Positions 22,031 to 29,784 of a stretch of 36,320 bases of DNA are shown here, piece by piece. The stretch comes from a virus. Location of the stretch: positions 1 through 36,320 of IMG/VR virus record IMGVR_UViG_3300037339_000440; one strand, 5' to 3'. Both the position numbers and the translations under genes were made by a program. Each line of letters opens with the position of its first letter. Position 1 is the first letter of the stretch. The notes under the pieces were generated by a model. It made no database searches. It saw nothing but the letters and a program-made list of their open reading frames with translations, and was not told the DNA's origin.

Positions 22031-22429
22031 TTATATCCTGCAGTTTTCAGCGATGATTTCCAAATATTTTTTCCAGAATCTTACCACCTTGTCTTCCAGC
22101 CACTTGGGGCCTGAACCAGGTTCTGACCAGGTATCTGGTGTTTCCCCCACAGTCACCATTTCATGCAGATAAACTGCATAGGGCACGTTATGGCCGACTT
22201 CCAAGACAAAATGGCTGCCGTCCACCACAGCCACTGATTCCCAGGCCCCCCTTAATGTCCCTTCATCATGGGGGCTTTTGGGTTCTATGGTATCACAATC
22301 ATTATGGATTTGATTTCCTGCATCCCACAAGCCCTTCTTGGCTTTGGCAGGAATGGCTTTCTCACAGACTTCATGCAGGCCTTTGATGAAGGCTGATGCA
22401 TCCACAAGAAAGGCACCTTTGTTTGCCAT
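22031..22429 (-). CDS. HK97 gp10-like head-tail protein
   Basis: 132 aa. Shows the gp10/minor capsid 2 pattern: an N-terminal helix (FIKGLHEVCEKAIPAKAKKG), then PKSPHDEGTLRGAWESVAVV at 50-69, VGHNVPYAVYLHEM and the C-terminal WSEPGSGPKWLEDKV. The PhDEGxLRxS and YAxxxHE motifs are the usual landmarks. It starts inside the stop of the previous gene (TAATG). A structural connector role is likely. Confidence 0.8.
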   Translation of the reverse strand: MANKGAFLVDASAFIKGLHEVCEKAIPAKAKKGLWDAGNQIHNDCDTIEPKSPHDEGTLRGAWESVAVVDGSHFVLEVGHNVPYAVYLHEMVTVGETPDTWSEPGSGPKWLEDKVVRFWKKYLEIIAENCRI

Positions 22430-22737
22430 TATAAAAATACTTCCAAAAATCTGATACCCCAGTCAGCTGGCTTGGTGATGGTCTTGATGGGCCAATGGAA
22501 ACCAGGTTCAGCTGAATCAGGTGCCACCTGGATTTTATCATCATGGTCAATAGTTCTGGTGGCCAGCAGGACAGAAAAATCACTGATGACTTCCTCACCT
22601 TTGAAGTCAACGACTTTTCTTGTTTTATAAACTACCTTTCCATTCAGTGGTGTGTGGGTGATTGTCAATGGTTCACCCCATTTGTCAATTACTGTATGAA
22701 CCAGCCAAACATAGTCAGTCAGATAAACTTTGATCAT
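22429..22737 (-). CDS. head-tail joining / minor capsid 1-like protein
   Basis: 102 aa. Starts MIKVYLTDYVWLVHTVIDKW, followed by a beta barrel-like series (ITHTPLNGKVVYKTRKVVDF, SDFSVLLATRTIDHDDKI) that resembles the short stopper/adaptor proteins between connector and tail terminator. ATGA overlap with the minor head gene and TAATG overlap with the gp10-like gene give a coupled set. The exact family is less clear than for its neighbours. Confidence 0.65.
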   Translation of the reverse strand: MIKVYLTDYVWLVHTVIDKWGEPLTITHTPLNGKVVYKTRKVVDFKGEEVISDFSVLLATRTIDHDDKIQVAPDSAEPGFHWPIKTITKPADWGIRFLEVFL

Positions 22738-23642
22738 CTTCCATATTTCCTTGAAACCCTGATGGCTATTTCACTGGTAGGGGTTATATCATGTTCACAG
22801 TTTGGATGAATGGGGGGCTTCTTTTCCAGCTTTGGATATTTGGTGCTTTTGCCAGAAAGGCTGAAGACCCTGCCTTCATATTTTTTGCATTCAGCACAAG
22901 GGCTGTCATGCTGGGAAAACTGCACCAGGTCTTCAGCATATTCTGAACAGGTATTGATGGTAGCCTGGGTCTGGCATTCCCTGATTCTGGTTCTGGCTAC
23001 CATTTCAGCATAATAATCCAGGGTATAATTTCTGCCCTTGACTGTCACCAGCTGGCCAAGCCCAATTTTTCTTTGAAGGATATCCTTGATGACATCGGAA
23101 AGCTGCTTTCTTGACCAGCCTTCCCTGGCTGCTTCCACTGCCCTGCTCTGAATGACTTTGGAAGCCCAGGCAAAATCTTCAGTGTCAAATGCCTGTATCT
23201 GCATGGCAGCCTGGGCAGCAGCCCTGACAGCCTGGATGTATTGTGCAGCTGACATCCTGGCACCATCCCAGGCAGTGTTCAGGTCTTTCATAGTCTGGCT
23301 GTAATAATCCAGAATAGAATAGGCATGGACAGCCTGGGAAAATCCAGGTGCCCTTTCTGCCCCCAAGATTTCTATCTGTACTGAATTCTGCCTGACCTTT
23401 TCCATATAAACAGTATTGAAAGCCTGCTTTCCCCAGTCCTGGGATTCCTTCTTCAACTGCAGCAGAATCCCACCAATTTTTATCTGTGTCTGCATGGCCT
23501 TGTCTTCCCTATAGGGTGATATATCCAGTTTTGTCAAGGCCATCACAATATCATCCTGGGCAGACTTATAGACCTTCACCAACTGGCCCTTCCATTTGGC
23601 AAGGGGCCTGTTTGAAGTCTTATCGGCCAAAGGCTTAATCAT
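22734..23642 (-). CDS. minor head protein (Mu F-like / minor capsid 2 type)
   Basis: 302 aa from the ATG at 23642, which overlaps the upstream stop (TGATG) behind AGAGGA. The C-terminal third has EMVARTRIRECQTQATINT at ~214-232, then HDSPCAECKKYEGRVFSLSG and KKPPIHPNCEHDITP. C250-x2-C253 with H280 and C283 is a zinc-site pattern common in Mu F-type minor head proteins. The N-terminal 200 residues are helical. Members contact the portal and are injected or needed for head maturation. In many phages the gene follows the portal; here it lies after the capsid and the glycan block, an unusual separation. Confidence 0.8.
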   Translation of the reverse strand: MIKPLADKTSNRPLAKWKGQLVKVYKSAQDDIVMALTKLDISPYREDKAMQTQIKIGGILLQLKKESQDWGKQAFNTVYMEKVRQNSVQIEILGAERAPGFSQAVHAYSILDYYSQTMKDLNTAWDGARMSAAQYIQAVRAAAQAAMQIQAFDTEDFAWASKVIQSRAVEAAREGWSRKQLSDVIKDILQRKIGLGQLVTVKGRNYTLDYYAEMVARTRIRECQTQATINTCSEYAEDLVQFSQHDSPCAECKKYEGRVFSLSGKSTKYPKLEKKPPIHPNCEHDITPTSEIAIRVSRKYGR

Positions 23643-24136
23643 CAATAATCCTCTATATCCCAGGTGGTTTCCTTTTGGATTTTGTCATGGACATCAGCAT
23701 CTTCAATCCTGTCCAGGCCGGAAAGGAAGGTCTGCTGGCCTGGTGTGAAGAAGGGGGCCAGGATGGCTGCCACAAATGGGGGCACTGGCAGTTTGTCAAG
23801 CCAGCCTTCCGCATAGATTTCCTTGACCACACCAGCATGGGTGACACCCTGGGCCTGGATTCCTTTGCGTCTATCTTCATCCCCACCATGAAGGTGGATA
23901 CAAAGATAATATGCCATTTCAGCCTGGGCCTTGCAAAGGATGACAAGCTGGGCAGCAGTGGCACTGGCATAATCAGGCACTGAAAAATCAGGGTCATAGA
24001 AAATCCTGTTATAGGCATTCATCAAAGCCTTGTCTTTATCGCCAGAATCCAATGCATCCCAGCAGTCAGTTTCCAGCCTTTCATCGGAAAAATATGTGTC
24101 AGCTGAAGCCAAGTCCACAAACCATCCAATGGCCAT
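23642..24136 (-). CDS. head-tail connector, DnaT-like (putative) fold
   Basis: 164 aa. Begins MAIGWFVDLASADTYFSDER, with a sequence of helices: DCWDALDSGDKDKALMNAYN, then QLVILCKAQAEMAYYLCIHL. The SADTYF and DKDKALxxAYxR pattern matches the phage 'DnaT-like' connector family that attaches to the portal and has little to do with E. coli DnaT. It has AGGAAGG at good distance before the ATG. It is the first structural gene after the glycan/methyltransferase block and begins the connector cluster. Confidence 0.7.
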   Translation of the reverse strand: MAIGWFVDLASADTYFSDERLETDCWDALDSGDKDKALMNAYNRIFYDPDFSVPDYASATAAQLVILCKAQAEMAYYLCIHLHGGDEDRRKGIQAQGVTHAGVVKEIYAEGWLDKLPVPPFVAAILAPFFTPGQQTFLSGLDRIEDADVHDKIQKETTWDIEDY

Positions 24137-24139
24137 GTT

Positions 24140-24808
24140 TCACCTTCCTGCCAGCATCCAATGCCAAAGGAATTTCTTTTTGGCCTGGGTCATCTTTGGC
24201 ATTGTATGCAAAGAATAAATCTTCAGGCCCACAGCAGCAGCTGCAGCCTGGATATCCTCAATTGTCCAATTCACCTGGGGTTCATAGACCAGACCTGGCA
24301 CCACATCCTTGGTGCCTGACTGCAGGCCCTGGCAGAATTGGGCAAGAAACCTGCCAGCTGGCTTCAGTTTATCGGCCACAATCCTGAAATAGTCCATGGT
24401 GATGTCCCTGGTGATGTGCTGGAAGACTGTGAAGGAATAAGCAAAATCAATGCTGGGCAGCCAGATTTCCCAGCCATCCTGATAAGAAAGATTCACATAA
24501 TTGGTGATGCCCTTGGTGGCCTGAAGGAATGCAGCCCTTTGTTTCAGCAGGGTTTCACTTTCCACGTCTATACAATAGACCATACTGATAGCTGGGGCAA
24601 TGACGGCTGTTTCCCTTCCATAACCAGCCCCAATAACCAAGGCTGTCATTCCCTTTTCCAATTTGAAATATTTAGGGATAGTGCCAAGATCAAAACCCCC
24701 ATCATACAGGGCACCAAAATAAAATTTATGGCTTTTGAAATAGGATTCAGGGAAATTCTTATTCCCCACATCATGCAGCTGCTGCCATTCCTTCACATTT
24801 GTTTTCAT
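24140..24808 (-). CDS. class I SAM-dependent methyltransferase
   Basis: 222 aa. Motif I is MTALVIGAGYGRETAVI (54-70), followed by the acidic strand end VYCIDVES (78-84), then IDFAYSFTVFQHITRD and LKPAGRFLAQF. There is no DPPY/NPPY or PCQ motif, so it is not a typical DNA methyltransferase; small-molecule or sugar methylation is more likely. It overlaps the previous methyltransferase gene by four bases and is the last gene of the glycan block. Confidence 0.8.
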   Translation of the reverse strand: MKTNVKEWQQLHDVGNKNFPESYFKSHKFYFGALYDGGFDLGTIPKYFKLEKGMTALVIGAGYGRETAVIAPAISMVYCIDVESETLLKQRAAFLQATKGITNYVNLSYQDGWEIWLPSIDFAYSFTVFQHITRDITMDYFRIVADKLKPAGRFLAQFCQGLQSGTKDVVPGLVYEPQVNWTIEDIQAAAAAVGLKIYSLHTMPKMTQAKKKFLWHWMLAGR

Positions 24809-25362
24809 TGGATTAATACTATCATAGAATTTTTAGTGTCAATAACCTGGTGGGGGAAAACCTTGAAATCATCCCAGCACCATTGGGCCTGATGCAGTGG
24901 GCAGTCAGAACCATAGAAATGAACCTTATAAAAGCAGACCTTCTTTGGTGTGCTGATCAGTAGCTGGGTCTTCCGGCTTGCTACCCTGAATTCAGAAATC
25001 CATTTCAGCCACTTTTCCTTTGGGCCATGTTCAATCACATCAATCAGCAGAATCAGATCATAATGCTGGGCAGCCAGGATGTCTATTTTTATATTGAACA
25101 GATCACCATGGAAGTGGTTTTCATATAGGCTGGTGTGCCAGGGCTGGCTGATAAAATATCTACAGCTTTCCACACAGTGGATTTCAAATTCCTGCTTTGG
25201 GATGGCTTCTGATTTTTCCTCTGCCCTGATAGATAACAGGGCTTCCCTTAATATCAGCCCAAATTTCCCAAAGCCAGGGCCTATATCCAGAATCTTTTTG
25301 GGCTTCAGGGCAGCTGCCACATTCAAGATCACAGGAATATTTTCTGGAAAAGATGTCATCAT
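24805..25362 (-). CDS. class I SAM-dependent methyltransferase (small)
   Basis: 185 aa. Motif I ILDIGPGFGKFG (24-35), then EIHCVESCRYF (60-70) and YDLILLIDVIEHGPKEKW (101-118); DVIEH is a usual post-I marker of the UbiE/methyltransf_11 type. No DNA-methylation motif is visible. Four-base ATGA overlaps on both sides place it firmly in the glycan operon, so methylation of a sugar or lipid-linked intermediate is the working idea. Confidence 0.8.
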   Translation of the reverse strand: MMTSFPENIPVILNVAAALKPKKILDIGPGFGKFGLILREALLSIRAEEKSEAIPKQEFEIHCVESCRYFISQPWHTSLYENHFHGDLFNIKIDILAAQHYDLILLIDVIEHGPKEKWLKWISEFRVASRKTQLLISTPKKVCFYKVHFYGSDCPLHQAQWCWDDFKVFPHQVIDTKNSMIVLIQ

Positions 25363-26234
25363 GCTGCTGTTTCCTTATAAATCTGAAGAATTTTTTGGGC
25401 CACATTCTTGATGTCAAACTGCTGGATGTCTGCAGGTGGCTGGTGAAGGGCTTTGCTTTTGATGTTTCCTTTCAAATCCACATCATATATCCAGCCAGGA
25501 AGGCCCATGGCCCAGCCTTCAATGGTGCTTCTTCCCAGCATGATACCTGCTGTTTGATCACATTCTTTCAGCAGGGTTTCAATATCCCATCTTGGTGGGA
25601 AATAATGTGTGGCCCCAAAAACCAGCTTTGGGTTTTGGGGTGGATGAAGATTCAGGCCACACAGCCAGAATTCAATTTCCCCTGCCCTGGCCTGGGCAGC
25701 CAGATCAGCCATGGTGGGCCTTCTTAGAATGTCCAAGGTGCCCACCATCAGAACCCTGTTTCCTGGGCTGGCATTCCTTGGGCCTGGATAGAACCTGGCA
25801 AAATCCAGCCCATTGTGGATGACCACTGTTTTTTCAGCAGGTATCTTATCCACTGAAATAATTTTTTCCCTGATGTCTTCCCTGATGCAGATGTATTTTT
25901 TAATCCTGGGTGAAGGCACTGGCTGTTCACAAGGCCACTGGCTGTGGATGGTGGCCACTGCATGAAGATGGGGATAAAGGCCCAAAAAGAAACTTGTGGC
26001 CCTGGGTTCATTCAGATGCATGATGTCATATTTATGATGGGGCCCGAAAGCCTTGAATTCAGCCAGCTTGATGCCTGCAGCCTGGGCCTTATTCACCAGG
26101 ATGCCTGGTGTGAAGCCTGGGGCAGCCAGGGTGAATTGATGGCCCAGCCTAACTAATTCCCTGCCCAATTCATAGGAATACATTTCAGCCCCGGTCAGGC
26201 TTCCAAACTGTCTTTGGGCAAAAAGGATTTTCAC
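25359..26234 (-). CDS. GT-B glycosyltransferase (GT4-like)
   Basis: 291 aa, GTG start overlapping the upstream stop (GTGA). N-terminal TGAEMYSYELGRELVRLGHQ (14-33) is the usual glycine/GAE motif of the GT4 acceptor domain; VVIHNGLDFARFYPG (137-151) marks the linker, and GRSTIEGWAMGLPGW (234-248) with E239 is the C-terminal sugar-nucleotide site (E-x-x-A-x-G-x-P). Shorter than typical GT4 proteins (~350-400 aa), with a compact N-domain. It probably transfers a hexose from a nucleotide sugar. Confidence 0.85.
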   Translation of the reverse strand: MKILFAQRQFGSLTGAEMYSYELGRELVRLGHQFTLAAPGFTPGILVNKAQAAGIKLAEFKAFGPHHKYDIMHLNEPRATSFFLGLYPHLHAVATIHSQWPCEQPVPSPRIKKYICIREDIREKIISVDKIPAEKTVVIHNGLDFARFYPGPRNASPGNRVLMVGTLDILRRPTMADLAAQARAGEIEFWLCGLNLHPPQNPKLVFGATHYFPPRWDIETLLKECDQTAGIMLGRSTIEGWAMGLPGWIYDVDLKGNIKSKALHQPPADIQQFDIKNVAQKILQIYKETAA

Positions 26235-26959
26235 TGGGGCTTCCTTCTGGCTTCATATTTTCTTAAATAAAGATCATGGTGGGCATCCTGCAGATGCTGC
26301 CAGTCTGTAAGCACTGAAACAGTCTGCCTGTGTCTATGCCACACCAGGACATTCAGCAGCAGCACTGTCTGCCAGCCAGCCAGCCTTGCCCTATCACAAA
26401 GGTCATCATCTTCACCCAGGCATGGGCTGAAGTCTTCATCCAGCAGGCCCACCTGGGCCAGCATATCAGCCCTAAGAAGCACACAGCTGAAGGGCACACA
26501 GCCATTGTGCTTTGAAATGAATTTGAAGGGTGAAGAATTGATGGTCTTTTCAGGGTCTTTCAATTCACCATAAAATTTCCTATAATTTTGAATGGCCCCA
26601 GTATCCGTCATTACCCCAATAATTCCTGCCTTTGGGTTTAGATCAGAAAATTCAATCATCTTATCCAGCCAGCCAGGTGTTACCACTACATCATTATTCA
26701 GCAGCACAATATGGCTGGCAGTAGAAAGCCTAAGACCCTGATTGATGGCTTTTGAAAACCCCCTGTTTTCTTCAAAGGCAAAATAGGTGTATTTCAGATC
26801 ACTTCCGTCCAGCCAATTCCAGACCTTTGACCTTTGCTTTGGCAGGCTGCCATTATCCACCCAAATGATTCTGAAATCCTTGGTGCAGGCCTTCAGGGAT
26901 TTGAAGCAGGCCAAGGTGCTGTCTGCAAAATTCCAAGTGGGCACTATGATATCAGTCAT
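26231..26959 (-). CDS. GT2 family glycosyltransferase (rhamnosyltransferase-like)
   Basis: 242 aa. MTDIIVPTWNFADSTLACFK begins the Rossmann part; IIWVDNGS (31-38), ENRGFSKAINQGL (64-76), and LLNNDVVVTPGW (86-97) carry the metal-binding NND in place of DxD. GEDDDLCDRARLAGW (182-196) is the acceptor/catalytic ED. This is the common WbbL-like layout. It overlaps the preceding GT gene by eight bases. Confidence 0.9.
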   Translation of the reverse strand: MTDIIVPTWNFADSTLACFKSLKACTKDFRIIWVDNGSLPKQRSKVWNWLDGSDLKYTYFAFEENRGFSKAINQGLRLSTASHIVLLNNDVVVTPGWLDKMIEFSDLNPKAGIIGVMTDTGAIQNYRKFYGELKDPEKTINSSPFKFISKHNGCVPFSCVLLRADMLAQVGLLDEDFSPCLGEDDDLCDRARLAGWQTVLLLNVLVWHRHRQTVSVLTDWQHLQDAHHDLYLRKYEARRKPQ

Positions 26960-27626
26960 TTATTCCCCAAATCTTCCCAGCCAGCTGCCTTTCCTTCCTG
27001 ATTTGGAAATCCCTTTCCTTGAATGCCCTGGCTTCTTTGTGGGTAAAGTCCATTTGATTCTTCTGGAAGCCTGGATGATAGTGCAGGATTTTGGCTGTCT
27101 GGCACTGATAGAATTTCCCCAGTTTATTGGCAGCATCAAAAACTTCCTGGCTGGCAAAATGAAAATAGCCTGGAAAGAAAGGCTGTTTGCCTGGGTATCT
27201 GGCCAGGAATTTGGCCCCCATCAGGGCCATGCCACTGGGATGGAAATTTGGCTGGGTCTGGACAAACCCCACCACACCATCATCATCAGGAAAATGCTGA
27301 ATCATGGCCAGGGCTGCAGATTCAATTGACCCTGGCAGAAACCTGATGTCATCCACACCATAAAGAAGGGCATCCGGCACCTGTGGGGTCAATAAATTCC
27401 TGCACCAGACTGAACCCATGTGCTTTTCTGAACCCCATTTCCTGATCACACCATTTGTCTTCAGCTTTTCAAATCCATCCCAGTCATCATCAAAGATCAC
27501 ATCAATGAAGATAGGGATGCCTGCAGCTGGGACTGGTGCCATTACCACTTCTGGCACACTGGCCAGCATCCTCTGCAGCTTGGCCAGCCTGTGTCTGGTG
27601 GGTACCACCAGGTCAATCCTTTTCAT
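26952..27626 (-). CDS. GT-A glycosyltransferase-like protein (GT2-related)
   Basis: 224 aa. IDLVVPTRHRLAKLQRMLAS (4-23) is the N-terminal GT-A strand-helix, GSVWCRNLL (71-79) the substrate helix and LLYGVDDIRFLPGS (87-100) the metal site (VDD). Further on VVGFVQTQPNFHP and GAKFLARYPGKQPF. The C-terminus is basic (FKERDFQIRKERQ), perhaps for membrane or acceptor contact. Four-base overlap with its upstream neighbour. Divergent from common GT2 families. Confidence 0.75.
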   Translation of the reverse strand: MKRIDLVVPTRHRLAKLQRMLASVPEVVMAPVPAAGIPIFIDVIFDDDWDGFEKLKTNGVIRKWGSEKHMGSVWCRNLLTPQVPDALLYGVDDIRFLPGSIESAALAMIQHFPDDDGVVGFVQTQPNFHPSGMALMGAKFLARYPGKQPFFPGYFHFASQEVFDAANKLGKFYQCQTAKILHYHPGFQKNQMDFTHKEARAFKERDFQIRKERQLAGKIWGIND

Positions 27627-28288
27627 GTTTGAAACCTTGTTTGTGGGCCATAGATCACCCTTATCTTATGGCCAGGGGCCTTCAAAACGGCCTTGGCCCT
27701 TAATCTTCTTGACGCCTGGAAATGTTCAATCACTGGCTTGCCTTCATATCTCATAAGATCAAAAATCTGTGAATATCCAGCAGGCAGCAAAAAGACCTTC
27801 CATTCTGGATGCTGGGACAACAGCAGCTGCAATATTTTCTGTTCCCAAACCCCAGGCATGGCCTTCACCAAATTAATCCAGGCAGCCATCAGCTGCATGG
27901 TCTGATCACAGTTTCTTAGAAAAACTGTATTGGTCAATAATTCCCTTTTCCTGAAATAATGAACCCCAATGATGAAGTCCTTATATTCCACAGCCCCTGC
28001 CAGATTATCCAGCAGCTGGGGATATTGCTGCACAATACCATCCACATCAATCCAGACCAGATTCTTTCCTTGGTGCTGGGCCAGCGTCTGCTGCATGAAA
28101 GCAGGCTTATATCTGACATTGGCCAGCCAGCTTCCTTCACCCTTGATATTCAGCACATAATAATCCAGGCCAAACCTTTCACAGCTGGCCATCATCTTCA
28201 CAGCATCAGGCTTATAGCCATTGGCTTCAGTGAAAAATGAAACCACCAGCCAGGGCCTTCCAGTCTGTTTTTCATAGATTTCATTCAT
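27623..28288 (-). CDS. GT-A fold glycosyltransferase with DxD motif
   Basis: 221 aa. WLVVSFFTEANGYKPDAVKM opens the fold, GSWLANVRYKPAFMQ (52-66) is the acceptor-side helix, LVWIDVDGIVQQYP (77-90) holds the DxD metal site (81-83). The style (SFxT..Y...A..M..SC..FG, WIDVDxIV) resembles nucleotide-diphospho-sugar transferases of the PF03407 type. Coupled to neighbours by ATGA. Sugar and acceptor cannot be told from sequence. Confidence 0.75.
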   Translation of the reverse strand: MNEIYEKQTGRPWLVVSFFTEANGYKPDAVKMMASCERFGLDYYVLNIKGEGSWLANVRYKPAFMQQTLAQHQGKNLVWIDVDGIVQQYPQLLDNLAGAVEYKDFIIGVHYFRKRELLTNTVFLRNCDQTMQLMAAWINLVKAMPGVWEQKILQLLLSQHPEWKVFLLPAGYSQIFDLMRYEGKPVIEHFQASRRLRAKAVLKAPGHKIRVIYGPQTRFQT

Positions 28289-28635
28289 GGCTTTGTCTCC
28301 ACCAGCCCACCCTTTGTCCTTCTTTCAATATCTTCTTCATCTAGTGGGGCTGAATAGATTTCAAGGGCTAGGGTTTCTTCCAGGGCCAGGAATTTGTGGA
28401 AGACACCAGGCTGCACCATGGCTGATTCACCATCTTCAATTACTACATGGTCAATGCTGGTATCCTGCCAAATGGAAATCTGCAGGCAACCGGATATGAT
28501 GTGGAAATGATTAATCTTTGATCTGTGTCTGTGTTCACTGCAGAATCCACCTTTTTTTATTTTCAGAATATGGACGGAAACATGGCCATTGGAAAAAACT
28601 GTGTCTGTATCACCCCAAACCTTACCTGCTTTCAT
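28285..28635 (-). CDS. cupin protein (sugar-metabolism type)
   Basis: 116 aa from the ATG at 28635, which overlaps the upstream stop as ATGA; earlier starts (GTG 28677, ATG 28650) lie within the zinc-ribbon gene. Single cupin: KKGGFCSEHRHRSKINHFHI contains the first metal motif (HRHR..H.H), and AMVQPGVFHKFLAL the second (P-G-x-x-H). The fold is like the cupin half of mannose-6-phosphate isomerase/GDP-mannose pyrophosphorylase. In a glycan cluster a sugar isomerase or epimerase role is natural, but a regulatory cupin cannot be excluded. Confidence 0.75.
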   Translation of the reverse strand: MKAGKVWGDTDTVFSNGHVSVHILKIKKGGFCSEHRHRSKINHFHIISGCLQISIWQDTSIDHVVIEDGESAMVQPGVFHKFLALEETLALEIYSAPLDEEDIERRTKGGLVETKP

Positions 28636-28865
28636 GTTCTTTGTTTCCATCCTTTCTGCCAGCCACACCTGACACACTTGATGGCAGATTCCCAGCCTTG
28701 CTTATGCATCCAGCAAGGTGCCCTTTTGATATACATGGCACTGCCACACTTCTGGCAAACTTCTTCCACAAATTTCAGGCCCACATCAGGCTTCTTGGCT
28801 GGTGGGGCTGCTGGCTTGGGCTTGGCTGGCATCTGCAGCTGGCCTGTCTGAAGTATTTGGCCCAT
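28632..28865 (-). CDS. small zinc-ribbon protein (77 aa)
   Basis: Pro/Ala/Lys-rich N-terminal tail (MPAKPKPAAPPAKKPD at 12-27) then VCQKCG (C37, C40), a cysteine at 51 and KCVRCG (C64, C67): a zinc ribbon. The ATG follows AAAGGAAA at somewhat long spacing and lies 80 bases inside the preceding gene in another frame; a later ATG at 28832 would reduce the overlap to 47 bases. The downstream cupin start overlaps its stop as ATGA, which supports translation. Confidence 0.65.
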   Translation of the reverse strand: MGQILQTGQLQMPAKPKPAAPPAKKPDVGLKFVEEVCQKCGSAMYIKRAPCWMHKQGWESAIKCVRCGWQKGWKQRT

Positions 28866-29697
28866 GGTTCAATATTTCCTTTATGTTTCCAAATTCAAAA
28901 CACCTAAGTGCTGAATCTGGATTCAGATTGATGACTTTTCTTCCTGCCTTCCTTATCATGGGGGCCAGCCTTTCCAGGCCTGATTTAAATGAAAATAATG
29001 TATGTGCCCCTTGTCTGGATGGATAGCCTGAATGAAAATGGGTGGCTGTACCCTGGTGCTTCATATCATAGCCCAGCAGATAAATTGGGCCTGCCCCCAG
29101 CACCAAGGCCAGCTGCAAGGCACCATATCCAGAATGATTGCCATGGTATATCCCAGCCTTTAAGCTGTATGGGATTCCATCAGTGGGAAGTCCCACCACA
29201 TAATAAATGCCATGATGATAGGAATTATTGCTGACTTCCAGCCAAACCTTCAGGCCTTTGAAGGCCATGAATTTTTCCAGGCTGCCAGGAAGCTGGCCCC
29301 TGACCAGCCAGTTATAGAATCTATTGTCCATGGAAAACATGATATCTGCAAAAGGGCAAACTTCAAAGGCCCTGTTGATGACAATTATTTTCTCACCCTT
29401 CAGCTGGCTGAAATCAAAACCTCTAAGGCTGGGGCCACCACCTATGATGAAACACCTGTGGCCTGCCCAGGCACCATCAGCCAGAATAGTGCTGATGTGT
29501 TTTTTGCTGCCATGGCCGATAGGCCAAGTCCCAGCCTGGCCCCTTCCCCTTAAAGCTGCATCCTGCACTGATTTCATGCTGGTGGAAATTATTCTTCCGT
29601 CAGGAAGGATTTGTGCAGCCCAAGGTTTTTTATCCAAGACCAATTGCGTTGACAAGATTTTCTTGAATTGCATTTCCAGGGCTTCCTGTTCTGCCAT
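28786..29697 (-). CDS. DUF115-like Rossmann protein (glycosyltransferase-associated)
   Basis: 303 aa. CFIIGGGPSLRGFDFSQLKG (82-101), IIVINRAFEVCPFADIMFSM (104-123) and GPIYLLGYDMKH form the pattern of the DUF115/MAF-like family, found in motility-associated and surface-glycan glycosyltransferases and in many phages. The N-terminal 80 residues are an extra segment of unknown role; the C-terminal 25 are low complexity (PAADASQAQASSPT). It is the first gene after the capsid terminator and heads the glycan block. Start behind GGTGAAG. Confidence 0.7.
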   Translation of the reverse strand: MAEQEALEMQFKKILSTQLVLDKKPWAAQILPDGRIISTSMKSVQDAALRGRGQAGTWPIGHGSKKHISTILADGAWAGHRCFIIGGGPSLRGFDFSQLKGEKIIVINRAFEVCPFADIMFSMDNRFYNWLVRGQLPGSLEKFMAFKGLKVWLEVSNNSYHHGIYYVVGLPTDGIPYSLKAGIYHGNHSGYGALQLALVLGAGPIYLLGYDMKHQGTATHFHSGYPSRQGAHTLFSFKSGLERLAPMIRKAGRKVINLNPDSALRCFEFGNIKEILNHGPNTSDRPAADASQAQASSPTSQEA

Positions 29698-29706
29698 GGC
29701 TTCACC

Positions 29707-29747
29707 AGGAAAAAGAAGGGAAGGCCAGTTTCTTAGGCTGGCCTTCC
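29707..29747 (-). terminator. intrinsic terminator after the capsid gene
   Basis: Perfect 10-bp stem (29747-29738 with 29728-29719, GGAAGGCCAG on the minus strand), 9-base loop, followed on the minus strand by CTTCTTTTTCC. It lies between the capsid stop and the start of the glycan block, only about 10 bases before the next start codon. Confidence 0.8.
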
Positions 29748-29759
29748 TTCATCAGCATT

Positions 29760-29771
29760 CAGCTTTCAGCC
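29760..29771 (-). other. third copy of the GGCTGAAAGCTG box
   Basis: The 12 bases match the conserved box of RNA elements A and (11 of 12) B, and again stand just upstream of a stable hairpin, here the terminator after the capsid gene. Linker and second hairpin are missing. Confidence 0.5.
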
Positions 29772-29784
29772 AGATCAGCAGGAC

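Noticed and set aside
24338-24892. Plus-strand frame across the methyltransferase border
   Set aside because: Spans two minus-strand genes with clear motifs and has no plus-strand start signals.
24140-25362. DNA methyltransferases that might explain word avoidance
   Set aside because: Both proteins have only general class I SAM motifs; no DPPY/NPPY or PCQ motif and the context is glycan synthesis.
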